DNA from: Rhexocercosporidium sp. MPI-PUGE-AT-0058 | Lineage: Eukaryota; Ascomycota; Leotiomycetes; Helotiales | Direction of reading: 5' to 3' | DNA length: 64,000 nucleotides | Assembly: GCA_020746875.1 (NCBI GenBank) | Contig: JAGTJL010000032.1 | Coordinates: 223,864 to 287,863 of the forward strand | Shown: positions 46,151-58,294 of the stretch, in pieces | How the letters are laid out: the number at the start of each line of letters is the position of its first letter | Numbering within the stretch: the stretch's first letter is position 1 | Program-made: the position numbers and the translations under genes | The notes under the pieces: model-generated | What the model saw: the letters and a program-made list of their open reading frames with translations, nothing else | What the model was told of the DNA's origin: nothing | The model's database searches: none

Positions 46151-47372
46151 ATGTCTGCCAACACGTCTGTCAGTCAATGGCTCCTCCAGCAAGGAGGTGT
46201 GAAATCATTTGCGGTTCTTCTTGTTACTGTATATCTCATCCAATGGGGGTACAGCATTGCGACCGACCCTCTTCGAGATATTCCCGGTCCGACACTTGCT
46301 AGATTTACTAAACTTTGGCTGCTTCGTCAATATATACGAGGGGATTTTCAAACGACAAATGTTGGAGTTGCACAGGAAATATGGTATGCCAATCACTCAC
46401 TTCTCTGTGTCAGGTGCACGACACTAATTAGGTTGAGAATGCCCCATTTTTCGCATTTCTCCGAACAATTCTATCTCCTCCCCCCCCCCCCCCGGCTTGA
46501 ATGTTAAATGTAAAGAAAACTGGACCTCGTGTGGGTAGCTGCTAGGGGTGTTTATGCAATAATTCAGTGGATTTTCAGCCTCGAGCAAGGCTCCGGTGTC
46601 TCTCGAACCTTCTAAAGCCACCCTTACATTTACATCAGACCTATTTCTGGCTCGTGCTTCAGGCTTTATCTAGGGCCTCTGGCCATTCAGGACTTAAGAA
46701 CTAGGTCCGTAGCCCACAAAATTTCACATTTAACATTCAAGCCGGGGGGGGGATAGTTACAGCATCGATGATCCGGATGCTGCAAAGATCATATACTGTC
46801 ACGGAGCAAATTTTGTCAAGGTTAGAAAGCCAAATAGAGATAGTACATCATTGTTATTAATTCTTGTATGAATTTAATAGTGGGGCTGGTATTCTGTCTG
46901 GGCATCTCCAGATCCTCATCTCAAGAACATGTTCAACGATCTTGATCCAAAACCACACAGCGATTTTCGACGCAAAACGGCATCGGCATACTCGATGTCT
47001 AGTAGGATCTCATATGAGCCTTATGTTGATGAGTGCACTACTTTGCTACTGCAAAGACTATCTGAGTCTGCATCTTCAGGGGTCACGGTTAACATGGGGC
47101 GATGGTTTCAATGCTATGTCTTTGAAATGATTGGCAAGATTTCCGTTTGTTTAAAGAGCTCCCTTTTCCTGTTTTCCGGCTGGCCACATCAGTTCACAAA
47201 GAATTTCGGTTTCCTCGACAAGGGCGAAGATGTGAATAGTGTCATTGGGCAACTAGATGCTGCGATGGCGTACTCAAGTTGCGTGGGACTGTGGCCTACC
47301 TTGCATCCTCTATGCATGAAACTTTTGACTCTAGGCGATAACGGATCGCCAGGGATAAACTTCATCTTAAAG
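46151..47372 (+). pseudogene. cytochrome P450 pseudogene, N-terminal half only, split by a MITE
   Basis: The frame opens with a membrane anchor (SFAVLLVTVYLIQWGYSI) and the usual DIPGPTLARFTKLW. One extra G at about 46363-46365 shifts the frame just before ELHRKYG. After an intron, PIFRISPNNS is cut by the MITE (46480-46752). Downstream, YSIDDPDAAKIIYCHGANFVK continues, then a spliced WGWYSVWASPDPH...FRRKTASAYSMSS...EPYVDEC...MGRWFQCYVFEMIGKIS exon, and after a 48-nt intron FTKNFGFLDKGED up to NFILK. There the match stops at the start of AT-rich DNA. The I-helix, ExxR and heme-binding cysteine are missing. The segment order is that of pisatin-demethylase-like fungal P450s. It is therefore non-functional three times over. 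Confidence 0.85.
46480..46752. mobile_element. MITE-like element with C/G-run terminal inverted repeats
   Basis: The left end is a run of 14 C followed by GGCTTGAATGTTAAATGT (46494-46511). The right end is its exact reverse complement (46726-46743) followed by 9 G (46744-46752). The total is 273 bp, with no coding capacity. It interrupts a P450 exon between SPNNS and YSIDD. No clear target duplication could be read. Confidence 0.8.
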
Positions 47373-47726
47373 TAGTATTCATGGGTTTGGGGAGCGTTTA
47401 ACTTATTATGTATTATCTTCTTATATGGTTCTAAGTCGTAAAGGACGATACGCCGTTAGAAAGTGGCATTCGTTTTTTATTTTCTATACTTAAGAAGCTT
47501 GCTGGGTAGTATTATACCTGGAGGTCTTGATAAGTGTTTCTTTATTTAGCAATTTATTAATAAGAGTTAACGAGATAGAGTCACCGCATACGGGCATTTT
47601 AATTTATAGTTATTATTTAGCTGCATTTTATTAATTATTTCCGGAGGATTATTCTTAACCTTTGATCTTTAAACTGAGAATCTTACAATTAACGGTATTT
47701 AAGTCTCAACGAACCTGGATTCACGG

Positions 47727-47957
47727 GTCTGTGCGCCACAGGCTGTTTAGCGACACACTTTCAGGCTTTGAAAACCTGAAGTCGGCAACCTGACTTAATA
47801 ATTACTAAATAACGATATAATCTGTTAACTTTTTTCTTTGTGTATATTATAAAGAAGAAGCGTATTAATGTTTCTTTTAACTAGCCTTTTGAATTATATT
47901 TTCTAAAAAATACTTAGATTTTTGATTTGGCTGTGAAATGCCCTGTGGCGCACAGAC
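47727..47957. mobile_element. 231-bp element with 16-bp terminal inverted repeats
   Basis: GTCTGTGCGCCACAGG (47727-47742) and its perfect reverse complement CCTGTGGCGCACAGAC (47942-47957) enclose AT-rich non-coding DNA. The arms keep CG, TG and CA while the interior is AT-rich. This is a MITE-like structure; no target duplication is evident. Confidence 0.6.
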
Positions 47958-49609
47958 TACTGATTTCAAGTTCGTAAGAGGTATCGGCTCGTTTAATGTG
48001 ATTTAAATAGTATTTCTTTTATTTCTATTAATTAAAAGTTTAAGATAGCCGCTAACATTTATCCCTTACTAGCTACTTATAGGTATTATATCCTTGATCC
48101 CGCAAGCCGACCTCTTAATTGCTCCTTTAATAGTAGTATTCTTTTAATTCTTTAGCGGCGTTATCTTCCTCAGTATCGGCAATAATATATTTGTCTTACG
48201 GCTCGTCTCCGCCTTTTAGAAATATATATTAAGCCTCGATGCTCAGATAGCTATTAGGGCTAATGCGGAAGGTTTTAGGAAGGCAGTTAAGGAGTAGGAC
48301 TTATAAAAGGGTTTAATAGTATATAATAAGGTTTTACTAGCGACTTTTTATCTTTATGCTACGGGCGCGGTTATAGCTTTCTTTTTGCTTATTTAGGATA
48401 AAATAGAAGAGTATTGCGGAGAGCGAGAGGGTGGATAGCAAGTAGCGAGAGAGAGTTTAATAGATATTATTATAAAATGCTGGTATAATATATTAAGTAA
48501 GGGAGATAAAATGCTGTCTCGGGGTTGTCGATAAGGAAGTAAATAAAAATATATAACGAGTCTTTACTTGTTATATAAATTTCAAGGAAAGAGTTAAGAA
48601 TATATATAAATAGAATACGTATTTAAAATAAAATCGTATTATTAATAAGCTCCCGCGTATATATTAAAGACGTACCTCGCTAAGGTTTGGTATGAGCTTA
48701 AAGACTATAATCTTCACGACAGATTTAATAGCGAAGGCAATAATTACCTTGAATAATCTCGATTTAATAACCTGTTTATCTCGAACACCTTCTTTCGATC
48801 CGTTAAGTCGAGCCGTCTCTGCTATTATTACGCTTAAATATAAACTTATAAGCAGAAACCAGATCTCGCTTCTTGCTTCTCGCTTAAGAAAAAACATAAA
48901 AATAATAGTATTAATTAAGCCATCGACATATATTTTAGTTATTTATTAGCTATATAATTTAAATAGAATAAGAATTAAAGATTTTAAGTAAATCCGGCTT
49001 AATAATAGCTGCTTATTATATATCCTGACATGTTTAACCCTTATTATTTAATATACTCCTGTGTTTAGCTTTAGGCAATAGCACTTATTTGATTTATTTC
49101 TAATTTAAGCAAACACTTTAAATAATTCAAACGACTTAAATATCTCGACTTATTATCTTTCTTTTCACGTTTATAAAAACCTTCTTCTCTCCCCCGATTC
49201 TAAAACTTTCCTCTCTAGCTTCTTTTATTATAAAGCAAATATTAAGATAATACGATTACTTTTACGTTTAATAAAATCAAAATGAGAAGCAGCTCGTTCT
49301 CGCTCTTAAAGTTATAATAATTAAAAATAAACGGCAATTTATATAATTAGTCGCTCCGTCGGAACTCGTAAAACTATCCCGTGAAACCTCTTTACGTAAA
49401 TTAATAAGTCTTTTCTAATCTTAAGCCGAATATTACAGTTTATGCAATTAATAAACTGCTTATTTCTAATTTTGCTTACGCGCTTCCTTAAAAAGTATTA
49501 ACTTAAGGAACCTAGAATTAAATATCCGGTGACCTTCTCGCGTATTATTAAATGCGGATTTCTAATATAGTAAAAACATATTTTAAGCCTCTTATTAGTC
49601 TTAATAGAA

Positions 49610-49635
49610 GATATCGCCCGGCGGAGCGCGATATC
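49610..49635. other. perfect 8-bp hairpin in a GC-rich island
   Basis: GATATCGC and GCGATATC pair around a 10-nt loop. The hairpin starts a ~140-bp patch (to about 49740) of near-normal GC inside the AT-rich block. Function unknown; possibly an inserted short element. Confidence 0.45.
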
Positions 49636-50589
49636 AGGCTTAGCGGCTTATATAAGAAGACTGACAACCGTGCCGGGAGGACTACGTCGAACATAGCGAG
49701 ACGGCGCCCTCTCTTCGACGCCGCAATATAATAAGACCGCGTTAATAGCCGTAATTCTCTGTTATAGTTCTTATTCCGGTAACTTCTTAAGTAAAGTAAA
49801 GATTGCGTTTATTAAGTTAAGTTATTTTAGAGATATATTTGCCTAGATTAAGGAGTCTCGCGTATTCTTATTAATTATTATACTTAATAATTGCCGTTCG
49901 TTATCTTTTACCGGCTGCCCTGACTTATATCGGTTTTTAATATCCTTAAAGAGTTTTTTTTACTTCCGTTGCTTTTTATTATATAATTACTTAATAGTCT
50001 TTTAAAGCTTATTATCTTTTCGGCTCTTAATAAAAGCGTTAAACAAGTTATTAACTCGTTTATATAATTTTAAGATATATAAAAGTTTATTTTAATATTA
50101 GCTTCCGCGAGCGGCGGGGGTCGATTGAGTGGCTTATAAAATATGCGAACCGCATTAAGTCTTTTAAGTATTTAGCTTTTAATATACGTTTTAAAGGTTA
50201 ACGTTAATATTATTAAGGTAATATTTTAGGAAAATACCGATACTTATATATTATAAGATTTTATTTTGAAGTAAATTATTAACGTCTGCTATTTAAAAGA
50301 CTTTAAGTTAATATAATACTTAAATAATAAAAGATCGAGCACTTACTACTTTTATTTAATCTTTTAGTTAAATTATCTCGGAGATTATATAAATTTAATA
50401 CTTATTTTAAACTAGTGATCTCGCCTTTTATTTTTATTTAGTATTATACTGACTTAGATTAAAGCTATAACTCGCGAGTAATACGAACGCCTTATATTTC
50501 ACGAACCGCCTTATAAGAAATAAACTTATTATTTATTTTATTTCGTAATAATAATAATTGCTTATTAAGTCCTTTAAGGACTTTAAAGT

Positions 50590-50778
50590 TGTCGCGCCCT
50601 AGCGCAGTCTACTAGTCATGTGTATACTCTCGTAAGCACTCACGTATATATATATTCGGGTTATAATCCTCTTTTATAAAAAGTAACGCTTACTTTAATA
50701 TATCTTTTAAACTCTTATTCTTTACGTTAATCGTAAAGCTCTTAAACTATTAAAAGCCTGCTTTATATTTGTCCAATA
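50590..50778 (+). repeat. copia 5' LTR, 189 bp
   Basis: Same length and structure as 58101-58289. This copy keeps more C in the first third (CCCTAGCGCAG, AGCACTCACG) and has lost C and G at its end (TTTATATTTGTCCAATA). Confidence 0.92.
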
Positions 50779-51944
50779 ATTAAGAGTTATATTTGTCTTT
50801 ATAAGTTACTTTTAATATATATAAATTTCGAGCTTTAATTAAGTTTATTTAACTTTAACTTTACGATCTTCGTCTCTTTTCCTCACGCTTAAACCCCGTT
50901 ATCCTTCTTAGCGCGATCCTCGAGATGTCATCCATCTTAAGACAGTTTTAGCAGTCTTAACGTAAATATCGTATACTTATAATTTTTAAATATAAAAAAC
51001 GTTTAAAACTTAAAAGTTTAAATTATATAATATTAAGAGCTAATCCGTAAAAGGAACTTATATTATATGCCGGAAATGCTCGGCACCTTTAATATTAACC
51101 TTTTCTTAATTATAATTAATAACTTTAATAATTTATAAGCTTAAAAGTACTTTTTAAGATTAAGAAAGCCGACGAGCTCAGGATACTTCTTAAGTACTTC
51201 TTAAAATAATTCGCACGATTATTTTATTTTAATTAAGCCGATCGCTAATATTAATAGTTTATTAATAGAAAATTAAAGCATAATTATTTTTTTATTCTTA
51301 GTTTACGCTTTAATAATAATAAGACACCCGACTCGGAAGCTTTTAATTCACTTAATAAAAAATTAAACCGATTTAAGACAAAAGGAAAACTTATAAAAAA
51401 GGCATATTTATATTTAAAAAATAAAACTTATTACTAGTTTTCCTTAAATTATACTCGTCTTTAAATAATAATTTATAAAAAAGTATTTATTAAATATTAA
51501 AATAAAATAACTTATTTAAACTTAAAAATAAATAATTAATATTATAATAAGATTCGGCAGCAGTTTATTACGTTATAATAAAAAGCTCTCCGTAAGCAAA
51601 TAAGTTTAAATAAGCCTTTCTTTTAATTAATAAAAGATTTTCTAACGAAATTAAATAAGTAAAAATTTAATAAATTAAATAAAAAGAAGTTTACTTTTCT
51701 TAAAAACTTATTAAATAAAAAAAGAATAAGCGGGACTCACGCGCACTCGGTGCTTTTACTTAATTTAGCTAAGTATTTAATTACGAATATATACTCTCTT
51801 TAAAATTCACTTTATTTTTTATTAAATTTTATTTTATTAAATAATTATAAAGTAATTAATTTAATTAATAATCGTTTAATATTAATAAAAAAATGTTTTA
51901 TAAAATCTATTCCTAAGGATTTAATTAAATGTAAAAGCTCTTAG

Positions 51945-52110
51945 CTGCTTATTATCGAACGCGGAACTCGAGTTATAAAAGGAATACTTAAAGGTCCGAA
52001 TAAAGAATTATTTAATTTTACGCTTTACGACGTCGTAATTATAAAAAACTTTTATATTAATATTATTTTTAAAACTTGTCTTTATAAGATTAGTCTTTAG
52101 TTCTATAATA
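51945..52110 (+). pseudogene. copia gag-pre-integrase relic
   Basis: The frame reads IIERGTRVIKG, then LFNFTLYDVVIIKNFYINII, matching the family pattern of GxG(T)V, a L.DV(L/A)YVP segment and N(L)(V/I)S. Stops interrupt the following part. Confidence 0.65.
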
Positions 52111-53189
52111 TAAATTATACTTTAAAATAAAACGAGAAAGGCTTATTAATTAGTGAATATTATATAATACGATAATTAAAGCGTAAATAAAACCTCGTTT
52201 TCTTTAAATATAAGCTACGTTTAATTTATTTTTTAAGCCTTCGTAATATATTTTTAAGTCTTATAAAAATTATAATATTTTTAACGCTTTTTAAAAGAGT
52301 AAGTAAGCCGTATAAATTAATTAAAGATTATAAATACTTTAAAATAAACTTAAAGCGTATTTAATATTTATAAGTAAGCTATTTAGGCCCGGATATTTTA
52401 AAGAAATTAATAAGTACGGCGAGAAATATTAAAATTATTAAAATAATAAGAAAGATTAAATATAAATAATATATTTTAACTTATATTATTTAAGTAATCT
52501 TTAAACGTTTATCGAAAAGGAAATGCTTTAAATTATTTTAAAAAATCACTTAAAATTTATTTAATTATTTAAAATATTAAAGTAATTACTTTTAATTCCT
52601 TATACTTAAATGTAAGTATAGCGACTTATTTATTAATTATATATTATAAATAAAAGAATATAATAAAGTGTTTTAATATATTAAGAGTTTTAAAGCTTAA
52701 GTTCGAAAGTAATTTAGACTTTTAATATATAAATTTAAATATAATCAAGAGAAAACAATTATTATAATTCGAGGATTTATAAAATATAAGAAATAAATTA
52801 ATAAGCTCGGAATTGACCTCGAGCTCTTATTAACGGCAACTTATAAATTAAATGGCGGAGCCGAACGAGCCGGTTAAAAAGCAATTAATAAAGGTATTAA
52901 AATAAAACTATTAGTTAATCTCTTAGTGAATTTGAATATTAACTATATATTCGCAGGGATTTATTTATATAATAAAAGCCTAAGGCGAGCAAATGACTGG
53001 CTATTACTTATTAAAATCAATAATAAGTAGTTTTAAAACTATTTTCTATAATATAACTTAGCGCTTATTATAAAACTTATTATAGATTTTAAACTAAATT
53101 AAAATAAGATTTATATATATAATTATAAAGCGTATTTATTAATAATAATAAAAGCCAAAGGATAAGATAAAAAAGCGTTTAAAATAATT

Positions 53190-53340
53190 ACGCGTACGTA
53201 TATTAAATATTTTATAAGTTTTTACGCTTTTAATATTTATAAGATTTAAGTGCCACGTCTCGACAAAATAATTATTACGCGTAATATACGCTTTTATAAA
53301 AATATCTTTTATATTACCTTAAGTAAAAAAGTAAAGATTA
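53190..53340 (+). pseudogene. copia integrase C-terminal relic
   Basis: The frame reads RTYIKYFISFYAFNIYKI-stop-VP and then KIIITRNIRFYKN. This matches the copia pattern RaYiGYlvGY...iyriw.P...kvi.tRdV.F.E. Confidence 0.75.
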
Positions 53341-54489
53341 TAATTTAAAAAGCTCGGTTTATTTACGATCTTATTAAGGAGGATAAGTTTATTATAAATT
53401 AAGTTAGAATTATTAAGAATATTATTAAAAATATAATTATTAAAGAAAATAATACGAATCTCTTAAGCGAAGACTTACCTTAATTATATATTAAACGAAT
53501 TTAAAAATTAATTAAAAGCTCCGAAAGTCAGAACTCGAAAGTAAAAGAATATATTAATAACTTAAATATAATAAATAGACTTTTAACTTCGGAATATATT
53601 TTTATTTTAAAAAGCTTTCTTAAATAAAATAAGAAATTAAAAAAGAATATATTAAATTAAGAGTTGACTTTAAATATAAAATAAGACTTAAAGGCATTCG
53701 ACTCGCGTAAGAATATATAACTTATTAATCGAGATTTGAACGTATTATAAGATTAAGCGCGGGATCCGCCTCGATTATTACGCATCGAGATTTAAATACT
53801 ATTAAGACTTCGATTATAAAAGGAGTCTTCGGTAATAATTTTAATATTATATTCTTAAATTAAAATATAAAGTGCTCGGACGACGAAAGTTAGCGGAAAA
53901 AGTTTAATTAAAATTAAATATATTTATTAAAAGTTTAATAAAAATAAAAAGGCTAATTAAAAATAAAAGAAAAAGAAAAAGATTATAAAAGAATTAAAGT
54001 AATAAAGTATTTATAATACTTATAATGATTTTTAAATAAACACGCCTTAATAAAGGCAACCTTAAGCTTAAGGGTAAGCCTAATCTCGGGAGTAATTAAA
54101 TCCTTAATTAATATAATAATCTTTAATTTAAAATCGATTAAATACTTTAAAGGCTTATACTTAATTAATATATATTATTAAAAGAGCAAAATAATCTTCG
54201 AGATTTAACGAAGATTATATATTATATAATTATAATAATAATATAATCGAGCCGCTGATTATTAAAAAAGAAGATTTTACTTTTAAAAATTAAAGTTTAA
54301 GATTCTTTACTTAAATTAAAATAATAAAATAATCTTAAGAATTACTTAATAAAAAAGTGATTTAAAAAAAATACAAGCTTAAAGATAAAAATAATATATA
54401 AATAAAGTTATTAAATTTTAAAAGTATTTAATTTAAGTATTATATTAATATTTGTTCCGCTTATATAAGTCTTTAAGTATAAGCCAGAT

Positions 54490-55050
54490 TTAAAGGAATA
54501 TATTTTAAAATGTAAATCCCAAATTATTATGCGAGGTAATCTCTAAAGTAAATTAACGATTGTCTTTATATACGCTAATACGCTCTTAATTAAATCTTTC
54601 TGAATCGCTATAACGCTTGCAGCTTATTTTAATTTAAAAGTCAAATATTTCGACGTAATTAATGCGTTTATTAACGCTTTTTAAAATATAAACGGCGAAA
54701 CCGTATATTATAAATTCTTTTTAAGTTTTAATAAGCTTAAATATATACTACGAGTTAATCGCGCTTTTTATAAGATGCGTGATTCTTTATATTTATAATA
54801 TAAATATATTAATAAAACGTTAATAAATTTAAAGTTAATTTTATACTTAAAGGAATTGTATATATTTATAAACCTTAATCACAAAATCCTTATTCTCTTT
54901 TACGTAAATAATATTTAAGTATTTTATTATTAAAACGACTTAAAACTCGGACAGGATTTTATTAAGCGATTAAATTAAGCGTACGACTTATATAATCTTA
55001 AAAATATTAAATAATTCTTAAGAATTAAAATAATACGTAATAAAAAGCGC
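54490..55050 (+). pseudogene. copia reverse transcriptase (RVT_2) relic
   Basis: The frame reads IIMRGNL-stop-SKLTIVFIYANTLLIKSF, then ITLAAYFNLKVKYFDVINAFINAF, and then LILFYVNNI. These are the copia blocks aRGn.Q, (D)v(NAF)lnA and the YVDD active site, here YVNN. Both active-site aspartates changed GAT to AAT (54901-54915). Many Trp and Gln codons are now stops. Confidence 0.9.
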
Positions 55051-55629
55051 AAAACTATTTCCTTAATTTATAATTAATATATTAAGAAAATTACTTAAAA
55101 ATTTAAATAAGTTAATAAAAAGTATTCTACAATACCGCTCCTTTAAATTAATTTTATTAAATATAAGGAATAAGCTTTAAAGAAATATATTAAAACCTAT
55201 TAAAAGAGAATTAAGTCGGTATTATATATAGCGATCGTTATAAAATTAAACGTAGCTTTTGCGATCGCTTAGCTCTTATAATTCTCGACAAATCTTAATT
55301 TAAAGTATTTTATAATTATATAATAATTTATTTATTATTTATTTAATACGCGCTTTTTAAGAATTATATATAAAAGTAATTAAAAGAGAGCGCTTTATAT
55401 TATTTTAAATATATTTTTCACGGATAACGTCGAAAATTAAAAGTTATCTTAAGGTTATGTAATTTTATTATTTAACGGGCTAGTAATTTAAAAATCATTA
55501 AAGTAATTTACGATTATTACGTCGACTATTAAAGCGGAATTATTAATATTAAAATATATTAAAAAAAAAGTTATAACTTTTTAACGCTTCTTTTAAAACT
55601 TAGCTTTTAATATCGGTAAGACTTAAGAA

Positions 55630-55870
55630 ATCTTTTATAATAATTAATAAATAATTAAACTAATTATAAATAATATTAAAAGGATTACTATTAAGCTTTA
55701 TTATATAAATATTTAAAATATATAGCTTAAATAATAATATATTTGTAAATTATTTAAAGTAATATATTTTTTAATTATTAATATACTTATTAATAAGCTT
55801 ATAAAGAATTTGTTTCGCTAGAAATTTAAGCTTTTTAAAGTACTTTTAAACTTTAATAATTATTAATCTT
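55630..55870 (+). pseudogene. copia RNase H C-terminal relic
   Basis: Stops are dense, but KRITIKLYYINI (family RITtKLRyVDIq), the LTKnLsRqKFe-like LIKNLFRKF pattern with one stop, and correct spacing to the RT relic identify the end of copia pol. Confidence 0.7.
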
Positions 55871-56004
55871 AAGTTAAAAAGTTTTAAATATATTTATTAT
55901 AAATATATTAAAAAAAATTTATATAATCTTTTATTTATAAAACTTTTTTATTTTAATATTTTAAGTATTCGCGCTTTAAAAACGCCGAAAATAAACGCGA
56001 AATC

Positions 56005-56112
56005 CAGCCCGAGCTTAAGTAAAGTCTATTTAAACTCAACTTAAGCTTAAGTAAAGATTATTTAAATCCGGCCCGAGCTTAAGTAAAGTCCGTTTAAATT
56101 TAGTTTAAGTTT
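56005..56112 (+). repeat. ~33-bp tandem repeat, 3 copies
   Basis: The block beginning CCCGAGCTTAAGTAAAGTC recurs three times with transitions, each followed by TTTAAA-type sequence. It lies between RNase H and the 3' LTR. Confidence 0.7.
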
Positions 56113-58100
56113 ATAAATAATTTATTAAAAGCGCAAAAAGAATTTATTTAAACTTAAATTAATAAGTAGCTATTATCTTTAAGACTTTCGCAAACTTTTC
56201 TAAACCTTATATAATTATTAAATTTTATTAAAAATCTTATATTAATATTAATATTATTATTAAAGTTATTCTTTTTATTACGCTTTAAACTTAACTTTTA
56301 AAAGCGTACTAAAAGATTTAATTTTATATTTTTATTAAACTCTTTATTACTCGTTAGGTTTTTTATTAAAGCTTTTAAAATAATTTTATATTTCTTAATA
56401 TTCTATGAATCAGTTAGTGAAATGCTCGATTAATTATAATGCGATTATTATACTTTTTTATTATTAAAGTTTATAATTATAATTAATCTTTTATTATATT
56501 TAAATATATTTTTTATAACGAAATTATATTTATAACCAGAGGTATAATTATAGCATCGACTTTTAGTAGCAAAAGTATTAACGAAGTAATATTTACGATT
56601 ATTACAGTTATAAATAATAACGTAAATATATAATAAATAAAAATTTATAAACTCTTTTTTTAAATTTTAATTAATATAAATAAAATAAATTATTAATAAA
56701 AAGTAAGCTTTAAAATAATATATATATACTTTAAGCGCGCTTAATAAAAGAGCGAGGCTTACATGGAATACGAGACGATTTACGCTTTTTTAAAGTTAAT
56801 AAAGAATAAGTGCGAGTCTTAAAAGTAAAAGGAAAGGTTAAAAAAAGAATCGAATTAAAACGCAAGACGCGTAAAGTAAAAGAAGTATATTAAAAGTTAT
56901 TTTTATTTAATATAATAACGCTTTTATTTAATATAATTAATAATAATAAAATATTAAAAGAACGCGTGGAAGTCTTCTTAAATAACGAGCTTAATTTAAT
57001 ACGAGAAGATCGAGGGAGAATTAGCTTATTATTAAAGTTATTAATAAGCGTATTTTCATTTTCGCGTAAAGAAAAATATTATTAATTATCTTTAGGATTT
57101 ATTTTAATAATTAAACGAATAAAAAGAAAATTATTAAGAAGCTTATTAATAAGCTTATTCTTAAATATTTCTTAATCATCGAACTTATCTTTAAAATCTT
57201 ATAATATAATTATTAACGATTAGTTTAACGGTATTAAAGTTATTTAAAAATAAAATTAAAAAATTAAATTAAAAAATTAAATTAAAAAAAAAACTTACCT
57301 AGCGAGCTGCGATTTAATTATTAATACGCGTAATTATTACTTTAAAAAGCTTTAAGAGGTATGGCTAGTAATCGAGGAGAATTTATTAAAAGAAATAAAA
57401 AATTAAAAGATAAAAGAAAAAGATAAGTAGGTAGGCAGGCACGCGAGTATAAAGTGCATTAATATTAAGTAAAAGTTAATTATAATAATATAAAAGTTAA
57501 TATATATATATTCTTAAATGTAATTGTAATCGCGTTATTACGGTACGAGACGCTTAAACTAATAATAAACTCATTAACCCGGGAGGCGGCGCATTATATA
57601 AGTTAATAAGAAGCTGGCACACATTATTACGGCTTTTTATTATATATAATAATCATTTGAAAAGGATTAAATTCACTAATTATAGCTTAATAACTTAATA
57701 ATTAAACAAGACGGTATAAAATCTTAATTGTAAAATAAACCTTACTTTAGTCTTATTCTTAAAACCTGCGATTTACACGTGTTAAATACAATAATTAAAA
57801 TTTTATTTATTTAATTATTATAACTTAATTATATATTTTAAATCTCATTTATTATTAATATTAATTACTTAATAAACTACTTATATTAATATATAAAGTC
57901 CTCGTATATTATATTTTTAAAGCGCGTATTAATATTTTCATTTATTATAATATTTTAAGAGTATTAATTTACTGCTCGGCGTTATGCTTTTATTAAAAAT
58001 TAATATATATGCTTAAGGAGCTTATATTATATCTCTCGATTGCTTATACGCTTTTAAATAATAAGGCTTATTTATATAATAAAGCTTTATTGTAAGGGTG

Positions 58101-58289
58101 TGTCGCGCCTTAGCGTAGTCTATTAGTTATATATATACTCTTATAAATATTCACGTATATATATACTCGGGTCATTATCTTTTTTTATAAAAGGTAACGC
58201 TTACTTTAATATATTTTTTAAACCCTTACTCTTTACGTTAATCGTAAAGCTCTTAAATTACTAAAAGCCTGCTCCACATCTGTCCGACA
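58101..58289 (+). repeat. copia 3' LTR, 189 bp
   Basis: Partner of 50590-50778. It is preceded by a short purine-rich run (GTAAGGGTG). Its end (CCACATCTGTCCGACA) is the less mutated one. Confidence 0.92.
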
Positions 58290-58294
58290 AAAGT

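Larger units (their letters stand above)
47373..50589. other. AT-rich RIP-like DNA
   Basis: No intact gene. Contains the 231-bp inverted-repeat element at 47727, a gene-free AT-rich stretch at 47960-50580 and a hairpin at 49610. Frames of 77-85 codons on both strands at 48664-48949 are overlapping shadows. Confidence 0.5.
50590..58289 (+). mobile_element. full-length copia LTR retrotransposon, RIP-degraded, 7.7 kb
   Basis: Both LTRs are exactly 189 bp (50590-50778 and 58101-58289), start TGTCGCGCC and end CA (the 5' copy has TA by one transition). The 5-bp target duplication AAAGT is perfect (50585-50589 and 58290-58294). LTR differences are almost all C/T and G/A. Between them the + strand carries gag-pre-integrase, integrase C-terminus, reverse transcriptase and RNase H relics in copia order. 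About 2.2 kb lies between RNase H and the 3' LTR, more than usual for copia, and holds a tandem repeat. No pol frame is open. Confidence 0.92.
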
